A stretch of DNA of 64,000 bases from Microcella alkalica (GTDB lineage Bacteria > Actinomycetota > Actinomycetes > Actinomycetales > Microbacteriaceae): contig NZ_JABUKC010000001.1 in the NCBI RefSeq assembly GCF_014595885.1, positions 744,001-808,000 on the forward strand, written 5' to 3'. Below the pieces are notes generated by a model. The model ran no database searches and was not told the origin of the DNA. It saw only the letters and a program-made list of their open reading frames with translations. Both the position numbers and the translations under genes were made by a program. Shown here piece by piece: positions 51,544 to 59,204 of the stretch (its first letter is position 1; each line of letters starts with the position of its first letter).

Positions 51544-51761
51544 GCGCCGTCACCATCGACACGTGCATGATCACCATCCAGCTGCCGCGGCGTCGCACGC
51601 ACGTTCTCCGTCGCCTCGCCATGGGCGCGGGCATCGCCCTGCTCACCTGGTCCGGCGCGCGCGCCGAGGCCCCCGGGCACGACGAGCACGCCAGGCTGCT
51701 GGCGACCGAGAGCGCCGTGCGTCGCACCCGCGACGGCTTCCGCTACGGCTTCGTGCAGTAG
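51540..51761 (+). CDS. 73-residue protein of unknown function with an N-terminal hydrophobic segment
   Basis: Begins MSAVTIDTCMITIQLPRRRT. A basic stretch (PRRRTHVLRR) precedes a hydrophobic segment (LAMGAGIALLTWSGA) that may be a membrane anchor or uncleaved signal, followed by a polar tail. No family is recognised. It is translationally coupled to the ArsR-type regulator (ATGA) and followed by a strong terminator, so the two form a complete operon. It is the likely effector or partner of the regulator. Confidence 0.65.
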   Translation: MSAVTIDTCMITIQLPRRRTHVLRRLAMGAGIALLTWSGARAEAPGHDEHARLLATESAVRRTRDGFRYGFVQ

Positions 51762-51776
51762 CACGCGCCGCACGCC

Positions 51777-51816
51777 GAACGGGCGCGCCGATCCCTCCTG
51801 GTCGGCGCGCCCGTTC
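51777..51816 (+). terminator. Strong hairpin terminator after the ArsR-type operon
   Basis: Perfect 15-bp arms GAACGGGCGCGCCGA (51777-51791) and TCGGCGCGCCCGTTC (51802-51816) with a 10-nt loop, followed by GTGCGTTTGG. It lies between convergent genes and can serve both directions. Confidence 0.85.
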
Positions 51817-51836
51817 GTGCGTTTGGGGGAGGGCCG

Positions 51837-52070
51837 CTAGTGCAGCGCGTCGTGCGTGACGGTCACGGCGCCGTCATGGCCCTCGCGGATGACCGTGCCG
51901 TCGTCGAGCTCGACGACCGGGCGGTTCTCGAGCCACGTGAGGGTCCAGCGCCACTGCGTCGTGTCGCGGCCCAGCAGGTCGCCCTCGACCGCACGGATCG
52001 CCGCGCGCACCGCGGGCGAGACGCGCGCGGGCGGCTCGCCGCCCACGGCCCAACGGGTTCCGAGCTGCAT
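51837..52070 (-). CDS. 77-residue protein of unknown function
   Basis: Begins MQLGTRWAVGGEPPARVSPA and contains WRWTLTWLENRPVVELDDGT, a compact alternating beta-like pattern. It resembles small uncharacterised actinobacterial proteins, but I cannot name a family. ATG 52070 follows the acetyltransferase stop by 2 nt, so the two are one operon. Confidence 0.7.
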   Translation of the reverse strand: MQLGTRWAVGGEPPARVSPAVRAAIRAVEGDLLGRDTTQWRWTLTWLENRPVVELDDGTVIREGHDGAVTVTHDALH

Positions 52071-52072
52071 GC

Positions 52073-52525
52073 TCAGCACTCCTTCTCGTAGGTCACCCAG
52101 CTCGTGCGGGTCGCGAGCCGGTCGTACACGCGCTGCGCGCGGTCGTTGTCGTGCGCGGTGATCCAGCGCAGGGTGCCGCCGCCGTGCGCGGCCGCGTGGG
52201 CGGCGACGGCGTCGATGAGCGCGGTGCCGGCACCGGTGCCGCGCAGCTCGGGGTCGACGTAGAGGTCGTCGAGGAACCACCCGGGGCCCGCGGTGAAGGT
52301 GTCGGGCTGCTCGCGCACGTGCGCGAAGCCCCGAACCTCACCGTCGACGACCGCGACGAACGCGGTGAGCGGGTGCCGGGCATCCATGAGCCAGGCCCAC
52401 ACGCCGTCGAGCACCGCCTCGTCGAAGGCGGTCTCGTAGAAGTCGCCGTACGCAGTGAACAGTCGTCGCCAGGCGTCGTGATCGGTCGCTTCGATGCGCC
52501 GGATCGTCAGGGGGCGAACGGTCAT
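52073..52525 (-). CDS. GNAT-family N-acetyltransferase
   Basis: 150 residues. The GNAT core is clear: VAVVDGEVRGFAHVRE, then FLDDLYVDPELRGTGAGTALIDAVAAHA (acetyl-CoA loop R-G-T-G-A-G) and the C-terminal WITAHDNDRAQRVYDRL. The acceptor is unknown. The sequence resembles YjaB/AAC(6')-like single-domain members. Confidence 0.88.
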   Translation of the reverse strand: MTVRPLTIRRIEATDHDAWRRLFTAYGDFYETAFDEAVLDGVWAWLMDARHPLTAFVAVVDGEVRGFAHVREQPDTFTAGPGWFLDDLYVDPELRGTGAGTALIDAVAAHAAAHGGGTLRWITAHDNDRAQRVYDRLATRTSWVTYEKEC

Positions 52526-52618
52526 GCGCTCAGTGAACCACGACGCGCGCCCGGCCCGTCAGCACGGGTGGGCGCGCGTCGTCGACGAAGCCTCAGGCCC
52601 CGCCGAGGTGGCCCTCGA

Positions 52619-55204
52619 TCAGCCTTCCGGCGTCGGCGCGAGCTCGATGGCGAGCACCGCGACCTCGTCGCCCTGCTGGATGTCGAGCACGTCGATGCGG
52701 CCCACCGCCTTGAGGTCGGCTGCCGCCTCGGCGAGCAGCAGCGGCGCGGCGATCGTCGCGTGCGCGACGGGCGTCTTCTGCGAGGCCTTCGCGTCGGTCT
52801 TCGCGCGGCGGATGCCGATGAGCGCCTGCGACACGAGCGGCAGCAGGCCGCTCGGCGCGGCGTCGACGCCGAGCTCGTCGACGGTCGGCCAGGCGGCGCG
52901 GTGCACGCTCGAGTCGTGCGTCCAGCTCCAGACCTCCTCGGTCGCGAACGGGATGACCGGCGCGAGCAGGCGCAGCATGACGTCGACCGCCCGGCGCAGC
53001 GCGGTCACGGCGCTCGCCTGCCCGTCAACCCGATCGCCCGCATCGCCGGGCGTGGAGCCGTAGGCGCGCTCCTTCACGAGCTCGAGGTAGTCGTCGCAGA
53101 AGGTCCAGAAGAACTGCTCGGTGACCTCGAGCGCCCGCGCGTGGTCGTACTCCTCGAAGGCGCGCGTGGCCTGGCGCACCACGTCGCCGAGGGTGGCGAG
53201 CATGTCGACGTCGAGCGGGTCGGTCACGACCGCCTCGCCGTCGGGCACGGGGAAGGAGTAGACGAACTTGGCGGCGTTGAGCACCTTGATCGCCAGGCGC
53301 CGGCCGATCTTCATCTGCTTGGGGTTCTGCGGGTCGAAGGCCGCGTCGGTGCCGAGGCGCGAGGAGGCCGCCCAGTAGCGCACCGCGTCGGAGCCGTGCT
53401 CGTCGAGCATGCCCTGCGGCGTGACGACGTTGCCCTTCGACTTCGACATCTTCTTGCGGTCGGGGTCGACGATGAAGCCCGAGATGCCGGCGTGCTTCCA
53501 CGGGATCGTGCCGTGCTCGAGCTCGGCGCGCAGCACCGTCGAGAACAGCCAGGTGCGGATGATGTCCTGCCCCTGGCTGCGCAGGTCGTAGGGGAAGACC
53601 AGGTCGAACAGCTCGGGGTCGTCCTCCCACTTCGCCGCGATCTGCGGGGTGAGCGACGAGGTCGCCCACGTGTCCATGATGTCGACCTCGCCGACGAACC
53701 CGCCGGGCTGGCCGCGCTGGGCCTCGTCGAAGCCGGGGGCGGGCATCGACGACGGGTCGACCGGCAGCGCGTCTTCGCTCGGCACGATCGGCTCACCGGT
53801 CGGCTCGCCGTGCTCGTCGAGGCGGTACCAGACGGGAATCGGCACGCCGAAGAAGCGCTGACGCGAGATGAGCCAGTCGCCCGAGAGCCCGCCGACCCAG
53901 TTCTCGTAGCGCACGCGCATGAAGTCGGGGTGGAAGGCGATGTCGCGGCCGGCCTGCAGCAGGCGCTCGCGCAGCTGCTCGTCGCGTGCGCCGTTGGCGA
54001 TGTACCACTGGCGGGTCGTGACGATCTCGAGCGGCTTGTCGCCCTTCTCGAAGAACTTCACGGGGTGGGTGATCGGGCGCGGGTCGCCGATGAGGTCGCC
54101 CGACTCGCGCAGCAGCTCGACCATGCGGGCCTTCGCGCTGAAGACGGTCTTGCCGGCGAGTTCGGCGTACACGGCGAGACCGTCGCCCTCGATGCCCTCG
54201 GGCGCCTCGGCGAGGATGCGCCCGTCCTTGCCGAGGATGGGCCGCGTCGCGAGGTCGAGCTCGCGCCACCACACGACGTCGGTGACGTCGCCGAAGGTGC
54301 AGACCATGGCGATGCCGGAGCCCTTGTCCTGCTGGGCGAGGTGGTGGGCGACGACCGGCACTTCGACGCCGAACAGCGGCGTGCGCACGGTGGTGCCGAA
54401 GTACGGCTGGTAGCGCTCGTCATCGGGATGCGCGACGAGCGCCACGCAGGCGGCGATCAGCTCCGGCCGCGTCGTCTCGATCTCGATCGTGCCGCCGTCG
54501 GGCTTGTGGAAGCTCACCCGGTGGTACGCGCCGGGCATCTCCTTGTCTTCCAGCTCGGCCTGCGCGACGGCCGTGCGGAAGGTGACGTCCCAGAGCGTCG
54601 GGGCGTCGGCGCGGTACGCCTCGCCGCGAGCGAGGTTGCGCAGGAAGGCGCGCTGCGCGACGCGCTGCGCCTCGTCGCCGATCGTGCGGTAGGTCTGCGT
54701 CCAATCGACGCTGAGGCCCAGCGCGCGCCAGAGGTCTTCGAACTGCTGCTCGTCCTCCACGGTGAGGCGCTCGCACAGCTCGATGAAGTTGCGACGGCTC
54801 ACCGCCACCTGCTCGGCGGGCTTGCCGGTGCCGCCGCCCTCGAAGGGCGGGGTGAAGTCGGGGTCGTACGGCAGCGAGGGGTCGCAGCGCACGCCGTAGT
54901 AGTTCTGCACGCGACGCTCGGTCGGCAGCCCGTTGTCGTCCCAGCCCATCGGGTAGAAGAGGTGCTGGCCGCGCATCCGCTGGAATCGGGCGGCGAGATC
55001 CATGTGGGTGTAGCTGAAGACGTGGCCGATGTGCAGCGAGCCCGACGCCGTCGGCGGGGGAGTGTCGATCGCGAAGACGCAGTCGGGGCCGGCGGCGAGC
55101 GCGGCGGCGCGGTCGAAGCGGTAGGTGCCCTGCGCCTCCCACACCTCGCCCCACTTCGGCTCGAGACCCTCGAGGGCGGGCTTGTCGGGGATCGCGTTGC
55201 TCAT
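52619..55204 (-). CDS. valS: Valyl-tRNA synthetase
   Basis: 861 residues. Class I signatures: GSLHIGHVFSYTH (HIGH) and KKMSKSKGNVV (KMSKS). The editing domain has the ETTRPELIAACVALVAHPDD segment that hydrolyses Thr-tRNA-Val. The C-terminal anticodon domain is present, but the usual C-terminal coiled-coil arm is short, as in the actinobacterial ValS subtype. It charges tRNA-Val. The ribosome binding site GGAGC lies 7 nt before the ATG. No T-box is seen upstream. Confidence 0.97.
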   Translation of the reverse strand: MSNAIPDKPALEGLEPKWGEVWEAQGTYRFDRAAALAAGPDCVFAIDTPPPTASGSLHIGHVFSYTHMDLAARFQRMRGQHLFYPMGWDDNGLPTERRVQNYYGVRCDPSLPYDPDFTPPFEGGGTGKPAEQVAVSRRNFIELCERLTVEDEQQFEDLWRALGLSVDWTQTYRTIGDEAQRVAQRAFLRNLARGEAYRADAPTLWDVTFRTAVAQAELEDKEMPGAYHRVSFHKPDGGTIEIETTRPELIAACVALVAHPDDERYQPYFGTTVRTPLFGVEVPVVAHHLAQQDKGSGIAMVCTFGDVTDVVWWRELDLATRPILGKDGRILAEAPEGIEGDGLAVYAELAGKTVFSAKARMVELLRESGDLIGDPRPITHPVKFFEKGDKPLEIVTTRQWYIANGARDEQLRERLLQAGRDIAFHPDFMRVRYENWVGGLSGDWLISRQRFFGVPIPVWYRLDEHGEPTGEPIVPSEDALPVDPSSMPAPGFDEAQRGQPGGFVGEVDIMDTWATSSLTPQIAAKWEDDPELFDLVFPYDLRSQGQDIIRTWLFSTVLRAELEHGTIPWKHAGISGFIVDPDRKKMSKSKGNVVTPQGMLDEHGSDAVRYWAASSRLGTDAAFDPQNPKQMKIGRRLAIKVLNAAKFVYSFPVPDGEAVVTDPLDVDMLATLGDVVRQATRAFEEYDHARALEVTEQFFWTFCDDYLELVKERAYGSTPGDAGDRVDGQASAVTALRRAVDVMLRLLAPVIPFATEEVWSWTHDSSVHRAAWPTVDELGVDAAPSGLLPLVSQALIGIRRAKTDAKASQKTPVAHATIAAPLLLAEAAADLKAVGRIDVLDIQQGDEVAVLAIELAPTPEG

Positions 55205-55469
55205 GGGTTCTCGCTCCGTATGGGCGGCACCGTGTCAGGGAAGGGGTGCCTGGTTGGGATGTGCCTCCATCGTACCGGGGAGCCCGCGGCCGACCGAAGA
55301 CGCTACCGGCGCAGGGAAGCCTGCGACCGAGATTGTCGTTAAGAGACAGACCTTTCTGTCTATTCGAGAATGACGACCCCCGAACGGGGGTGAGGGTTCA
55401 GCATCGCATCACGTCGTGATCGCGGCCCGTCGGGGGCTCACGGCCGACGCGTCAGTGCAGAGGAGCAGC
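55205..55469. promoter_or_regulatory. 265-nt regulatory region between valS and the secreted protease
   Basis: No gene is supported. The stretch holds an inverted repeat AGACAG-6 nt-CTGTCT (55344-55361), a hairpin ACCCCC-GAAC-GGGGGT (55376-55391), and a possible -35 TTGTCG at 55334 with a TATTCG -10 near 55361. The inverted repeat would overlap the promoter spacer and could be an operator for the protease gene; the hairpin lies in its leader. Confidence 0.5.
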
Positions 55470-56417
55470 ATGTCCCACCACCCCACGCGCGCCCGCTTGG
55501 GCGCCGCCGTCGCGATCCTCGCGGCGGCCCTGCTGGCCGCGCCCGCGGCCGCGACCGCAGCACCGAGCCAGAACGGGCTCGAGAACGGCATCGAACGGCA
55601 CGTGCCCGCGCACGCCGCGTCGGCGGCCGCGTACTGGACCCCCGAGCGCATGCGCTCGGCGATCCCCGCCGAGGTGCTCGTCGCCGATGACGCGCGCCGT
55701 GCGAAGGATCGCCCGGTGAAGCAGGTCGAGGCCGGCGCCCCGATGGAGGTGCGAGCGCAGAAGCCCAAGCCCAACGCGACGCAGGTGTCGCCGATCTCGT
55801 ACGTCGGCAAGGTCTTCTTCACCCTCAACGGCGGCAACTACGTCTGCTCGGGCAACGCGGTGTCGTCGGCGAACGAGCTCACGGTCTCGACCGCCGGCCA
55901 CTGCGTCAACGAGGGCGGGGGCGCCTACGCCTCGCGCTGGATCTTCGTGCCCGCCTACAACAACGGTGCCGCGCCCTACGGGCAGTGGACGGCGACCGAG
56001 CTCGTGACCACCTCGGCGTGGGCCCAGCGCGGCGACATCAGCTACGACGGCGCCTTCGCCGTCATGGCGCCGCTCAACGGCCGCACGCTGAGCGACACGG
56101 TCGGCGCGACCGGCATCGCCTTCAACCTGGCCCGCGGCCTCAGCTACACGGCCTACGGCTACCCGGCGGCGAGCCCCTTCAACGGCCAAACGCTGCAGCG
56201 CTGCGCCGGCACGGCGAAGCCCGACCCGTACGGCCAGTCGCAGTCGCAGGGCATCCCGTGCGACATGACCGGCGGCTCGTCCGGCGGCCCGTGGTTCACG
56301 AGCTCGGGCGTGCAGAACTCGGTGAACAGCTTCGGCTACACCGCGGTGCGCAACACCATGTTCGGGCCGTACTTCGGCTCGGCCATCCAGCAGGCGTACC
56401 AGTCGGCGGCCAACTGA
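55470..56417 (+). CDS. Secreted trypsin/V8-like serine protease
   Basis: 315 residues. A signal peptide (about 1-31, LGAAVAILAAALLAAPAAATA) is followed by a propeptide of roughly 80 residues and a chymotrypsin-fold domain. The triad is His in STAGHC, Asp in DGAF-type loop (GDISYDGAFAV) and Ser in GGSSGGPWF. Cysteine pairs (CSGN...GHC, RCAG...PCD) indicate extracellular disulfides. It resembles glutamyl-endopeptidase-like enzymes of Streptomyces. It has GAGGAG before ATG 55470 and a terminator after its stop. Confidence 0.92.
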   Translation: MSHHPTRARLGAAVAILAAALLAAPAAATAAPSQNGLENGIERHVPAHAASAAAYWTPERMRSAIPAEVLVADDARRAKDRPVKQVEAGAPMEVRAQKPKPNATQVSPISYVGKVFFTLNGGNYVCSGNAVSSANELTVSTAGHCVNEGGGAYASRWIFVPAYNNGAAPYGQWTATELVTTSAWAQRGDISYDGAFAVMAPLNGRTLSDTVGATGIAFNLARGLSYTAYGYPAASPFNGQTLQRCAGTAKPDPYGQSQSQGIPCDMTGGSSGGPWFTSSGVQNSVNSFGYTAVRNTMFGPYFGSAIQQAYQSAAN

Positions 56418-56433
56418 CCGCTCGCGCCTGAGC

Positions 56434-56467
56434 GAGAGCCCCGCGGAGTCCACGCCGCGGGGCTCTC
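56434..56467 (+). terminator. Terminator of the secreted protease gene
   Basis: Perfect 13-bp arms GAGAGCCCCGCGG (56434-56446) and CCGCGGGGCTCTC (56455-56467) with an 8-nt loop, followed by TCATGG. It lies between convergent genes. Confidence 0.85.
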
Positions 56468-56487
56468 TCATGGGCTCGACGGCGGCG

Positions 56488-57429
56488 CTACGGCAGCAGG
56501 CGCACGACCTCGACGGTGCGGTGCACGACCTCGCCGTCGGCGTTCTCGGCGGTGACCGTGTAGGTCTGGCTCTCCTCCGAGCACTGGTAGGCGAACTCGT
56601 AGGTCGCCGTCGCCGGCACCGTCTGGTACGGCTCGGCGCGCGCGTCGAGCGTGCCGATGCCGAACCAGACCGTCTTCGCCCCCTCGACGCTCCAGCTCCA
56701 GAACATTGGCACCGAGCCGCTCTCGTCGGGGCAGTTGGCAGTGTTCTCGGCTTCGAAGATCGTGAACTCCGGCAGGGGCGCGGGCGGCGCCTCGGTCGGC
56801 GTGGGCGTGGGGCTCGGCGTCGGCGACGCGGTCGGCGAGGCGCTCGGGCTCGCCGAGGGGCTCGCGCTCGCCGACGGCGAGGCGCTCGCGGAGGTCGACG
56901 GGCTCGCCGAGGGCTCGGCGACGAGGGTGCCGCCGCGCTGCAGCAGCACCAGGGCGAGCACCGCGAGCGCGATGAGCAGGATGCCCGCGATGACGATCAT
57001 CGCGATCGCCGCCCCGCTGAGGCGGCGGCCCTCGCTCTCGGCGCTGGCCGGGGCGGCGGTCGCAGCCGCACCGCCCCCGATGGGTGCCGCACCGAGCGGG
57101 AAGATCGGGTCGGCGGCGGCCGGAGCGCGGAACACCTGCGTGGGCGCGGTCGGCGGCAGCGGCGCTGCCGGCGGCGGCACCGCGGCGCCGGCAGCGCCGA
57201 AGGCGCTCGTGAAGGCGCGGGTCGGGGCGTCGCCCGAGTCGACGGCGTCGTAGGCCTGCGTCGGCGCGTCGCCCGCCGAGCCGACGTCGTACGCCTCGGT
57301 CGGCGCATCGCCCGCCGCGCCGGCGTCTGACGCGGGGTCGTCGCGCACCGGCTCGAACGGCCGAGTCGCGTCGTCGTCGCCTGCGCCCTGGCCGGGCATC
57401 CGGTCGTCGGGTGTGCGCTCGTCGGTCAT
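56488..57429 (-). CDS. Single-pass surface protein with tandem threonine motifs
   Basis: 313 residues. The N-terminal cytoplasmic part contains three tandem 13-residue units starting GDAPTEAYD, GDAPTQAYD and GDAPTRAFT (threonines 44, 57 and 70), plus related DATRPF (Thr22) and APTQVF. A transmembrane helix lies at about 138-162 (AAIAMIVIAGILLIALAVLA). A long Ser/Ala/Pro/Thr linker (SPSASASPSASP-like) follows, then a C-terminal extracellular domain with two cysteines (NCPDES...YQCSEES). Motifs of the form D-A-P-T-[EQ]-A-[YF] resemble targets of actinobacterial Ser/Thr kinases read by FHA domains. Function is unknown. Confidence 0.72.
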   Translation of the reverse strand: MTDERTPDDRMPGQGAGDDDATRPFEPVRDDPASDAGAAGDAPTEAYDVGSAGDAPTQAYDAVDSGDAPTRAFTSAFGAAGAAVPPPAAPLPPTAPTQVFRAPAAADPIFPLGAAPIGGGAAATAAPASAESEGRRLSGAAIAMIVIAGILLIALAVLALVLLQRGGTLVAEPSASPSTSASASPSASASPSASPSASPTASPTPSPTPTPTEAPPAPLPEFTIFEAENTANCPDESGSVPMFWSWSVEGAKTVWFGIGTLDARAEPYQTVPATATYEFAYQCSEESQTYTVTAENADGEVVHRTVEVVRLLP

Positions 57430-57517
57430 GTCGCCCCCTGCCTGCCGAACGGAGACCGCCCCCGCTCGCGGCCAGTGTAGGCCGCGCGCGGGGGCGGGAG
57501 GGGAAGCCGGAGCCGGG

Positions 57518-58891
57518 TCAGCGAGGCGCGACCGTGGCCTCGTCGAGCGACAGCGGCGCAGCATCCTCATCGCGGTCGACGCGCATCCGGATCGCGACGA
57601 GCGAGGCGACGAGCGTGATGAGCGACATGCCGGCGAGCACGATCGCCGGGTGCCACCACGCGTTGTCGGTCGCGGCGCCGAGCGCGCCGGTCAGCGACGG
57701 CACGAAGCCCGAGACGACGGCGGCGAGCGCGTAGGCGAAGCCGAGCGCCGAGTAGCGGTAGCGCTCGTCGAAGAGCTCGGTGAAGATGCCGCCGAGCGCC
57801 GCCCAGCTCATCGTGGGCAGGATGCCGCCGATCACCATCATGCCGACGAGGAAGCCGAACGAGGCCTCCTGCAGGAAGAAGTAGATCGGGAACGACACCA
57901 GCAGCGTGCCGAGCGCGCCGATCGCGATCACGAGCCCCGAGCCGATGCGGGTCGCCCACGCGCCGAACAGCGGAATGGTCACCAGCTGCAGCAGCCCGCC
58001 GATCGTCGTGGCGATGAGCAGCTGGTTGTAGTCGTAGCCGAGCACCGCCGCGCCGTAGTTGATCGTGTACGTGTTCATGAGCGAGTACGAGCCGATGCCG
58101 AGCAGCGCGACGCCCACGGCGACGACGATCGTCACCGGCTGCGCGCGCAGCAGGGCGGCGAGGGGGATGCGCGGGGCGCGGCCCGCTCCCTTGACGGCCG
58201 CGAAGACCGGCGTCTCGGTGATCGCCAGGCGCAGGTAGAGCGAGATCGCCAGCAACGGCAGCGCCGTGAGGAACGGCACGCGCCAGGCCCACTCGACGAT
58301 CTCGTCGGTCGTGAGCGAGAGCGTCAGCCACAGGAACGCGACCGCCGAGAGGATCGAGCCGATGGGCGAGCCGAGCTGCGGCATCGCGGCGGCGAAGGCG
58401 CGCTTGGCGCGGCTCTCGTGCTCGGTCGCGATGAGGATCGCACCGCCCCACTCGCCGCCGAGCGAGATGCCCTGCAGCACGCGCAGCAGCACGAGCAGGA
58501 CGGCGCCGATCCAGCCGGCCTGCTCGAACGTCGGCAGCACGCCGATGAGCGCCGTCGCGACGCCCATGAGCGTGATCGTGACGATGAGGGTCGTGCGGCG
58601 GCCGATGCGGTCGCCGAGGTGGCCGAACAGGATCGCACCGAGGGGGCGGATGACGAACGCGACGCCGATCGTGGCGAGCGCGGCGAGGTTCGCCCCCACG
58701 GGCCCGAGCGGCTCGAAGAAGAGCGGCCCCGCGAAGAAGGCCGAGAAGTAGGCGAAGAGGTAGAAGTCGTACGACTCGAGCGACGTACCGACGAGGGAGG
58801 CCCAGCGCGCGCGACGTGCGATGCGAGGGTCGGAGGGGGCGGGGGTCTGGGAGAGCGTGGTTGGCGCTTCGCCACGCGATGAAGTAGTCAC
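57518..58891 (-). CDS. MFS transporter, metabolite:H+ symporter (MHS) family
   Basis: 457 residues from GTG 58891. It has 12 helices. The MHS signatures are RWASLVGTSLESYDFYLFAYFSAFFAGPLFF at helix 1 and GHLGDRIGRRTTLIVTITLMG in loop 2-3, with RVLQGISLGGEWGGAILIATEH. Such carriers import osmolytes or carboxylates (proline, betaine, ketoglutarate, shikimate) with protons. The start is uncertain: GTG codons at 58900, 58897 and 58891 are in frame, and a TACGCT box 9 nt upstream favours 58891. Confidence 0.88.
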   Translation of the reverse strand: MTTSSRGEAPTTLSQTPAPSDPRIARRARWASLVGTSLESYDFYLFAYFSAFFAGPLFFEPLGPVGANLAALATIGVAFVIRPLGAILFGHLGDRIGRRTTLIVTITLMGVATALIGVLPTFEQAGWIGAVLLVLLRVLQGISLGGEWGGAILIATEHESRAKRAFAAAMPQLGSPIGSILSAVAFLWLTLSLTTDEIVEWAWRVPFLTALPLLAISLYLRLAITETPVFAAVKGAGRAPRIPLAALLRAQPVTIVVAVGVALLGIGSYSLMNTYTINYGAAVLGYDYNQLLIATTIGGLLQLVTIPLFGAWATRIGSGLVIAIGALGTLLVSFPIYFFLQEASFGFLVGMMVIGGILPTMSWAALGGIFTELFDERYRYSALGFAYALAAVVSGFVPSLTGALGAATDNAWWHPAIVLAGMSLITLVASLVAIRMRVDRDEDAAPLSLDEATVAPR

Positions 58892-58900
58892 GAGCACCAC

Positions 58901-58906
58901 AGCGTA
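58901..58906 (-). promoter_or_regulatory. -10 box of the MHS transporter gene (leaderless)
   Basis: TACGCT on the minus strand, 9 nt before GTG 58891. Confidence 0.45.
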
Positions 58907-58951
58907 GGGGTCGCGCGGCGTATTCCCGGCGGGCGTGCCCCGCGCGTTCGG

Positions 58952-58957
58952 TACGAT
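58952..58957 (+). promoter_or_regulatory. -10 box of the ileS T-box transcript
   Basis: TACGAT. The transcript would begin near 58964, just before the T-box stem I. Confidence 0.5.
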
Positions 58958-58962
58958 GGGCG

Positions 58963-59176
58963 CACAGACTGCGATCCGGCCATCACCGGGGAGTCCTCGG
59001 AAGAACAGCGGGATGCTCGGCCTCGAGCAGCCCGGCCAGTAGACCCGAGCGGGGCAGGCCCGTCACAGCCGCAGATGAGGGGCCGGAGCATCCGCCCGCC
59101 AGCACGGCGGAACGGAGGGCATCGGCAAGCGGGGTGGTACCGCGGCGGGCTCGACGAGTCCTGTCGTCCTCGCGGT
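58963..59176 (+). ncRNA. ileS T-box riboswitch, actinobacterial translational type
   Basis: The short stem I (from GACTGCGATCCGGCC) presents the specifier ATC at 58982-58984, an isoleucine codon. The conserved T-box GGTGGTACCGCGG is at 59133-59145 and would pair its centre with the 3' end of uncharged tRNA-Ile. ACCGCG (59139-59144) can alternatively pair with CGCGGT (59171-59176), which lies just before the coding region and includes a GTG. That fits a sequestering helix that blocks translation when tRNA-Ile is charged. There is no U-run terminator. Known mycobacterial ileS leaders have the same ultrashort stem I and mode. Confidence 0.88.
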
Positions 59177-59204
59177 GAGTGCGCAGCAGACACCGGAGAA
59201 CCCC

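Noticed and set aside
55330-55350. Similarity of TAAGAGACAG at 55340-55349 to the end of the Tn5 mosaic sequence used in library adaptors
   Set aside because: Only about 13 of 19 positions match and the sequence sits inside a coherent intergenic region with a continuing inverted repeat, so adaptor contamination is unlikely.
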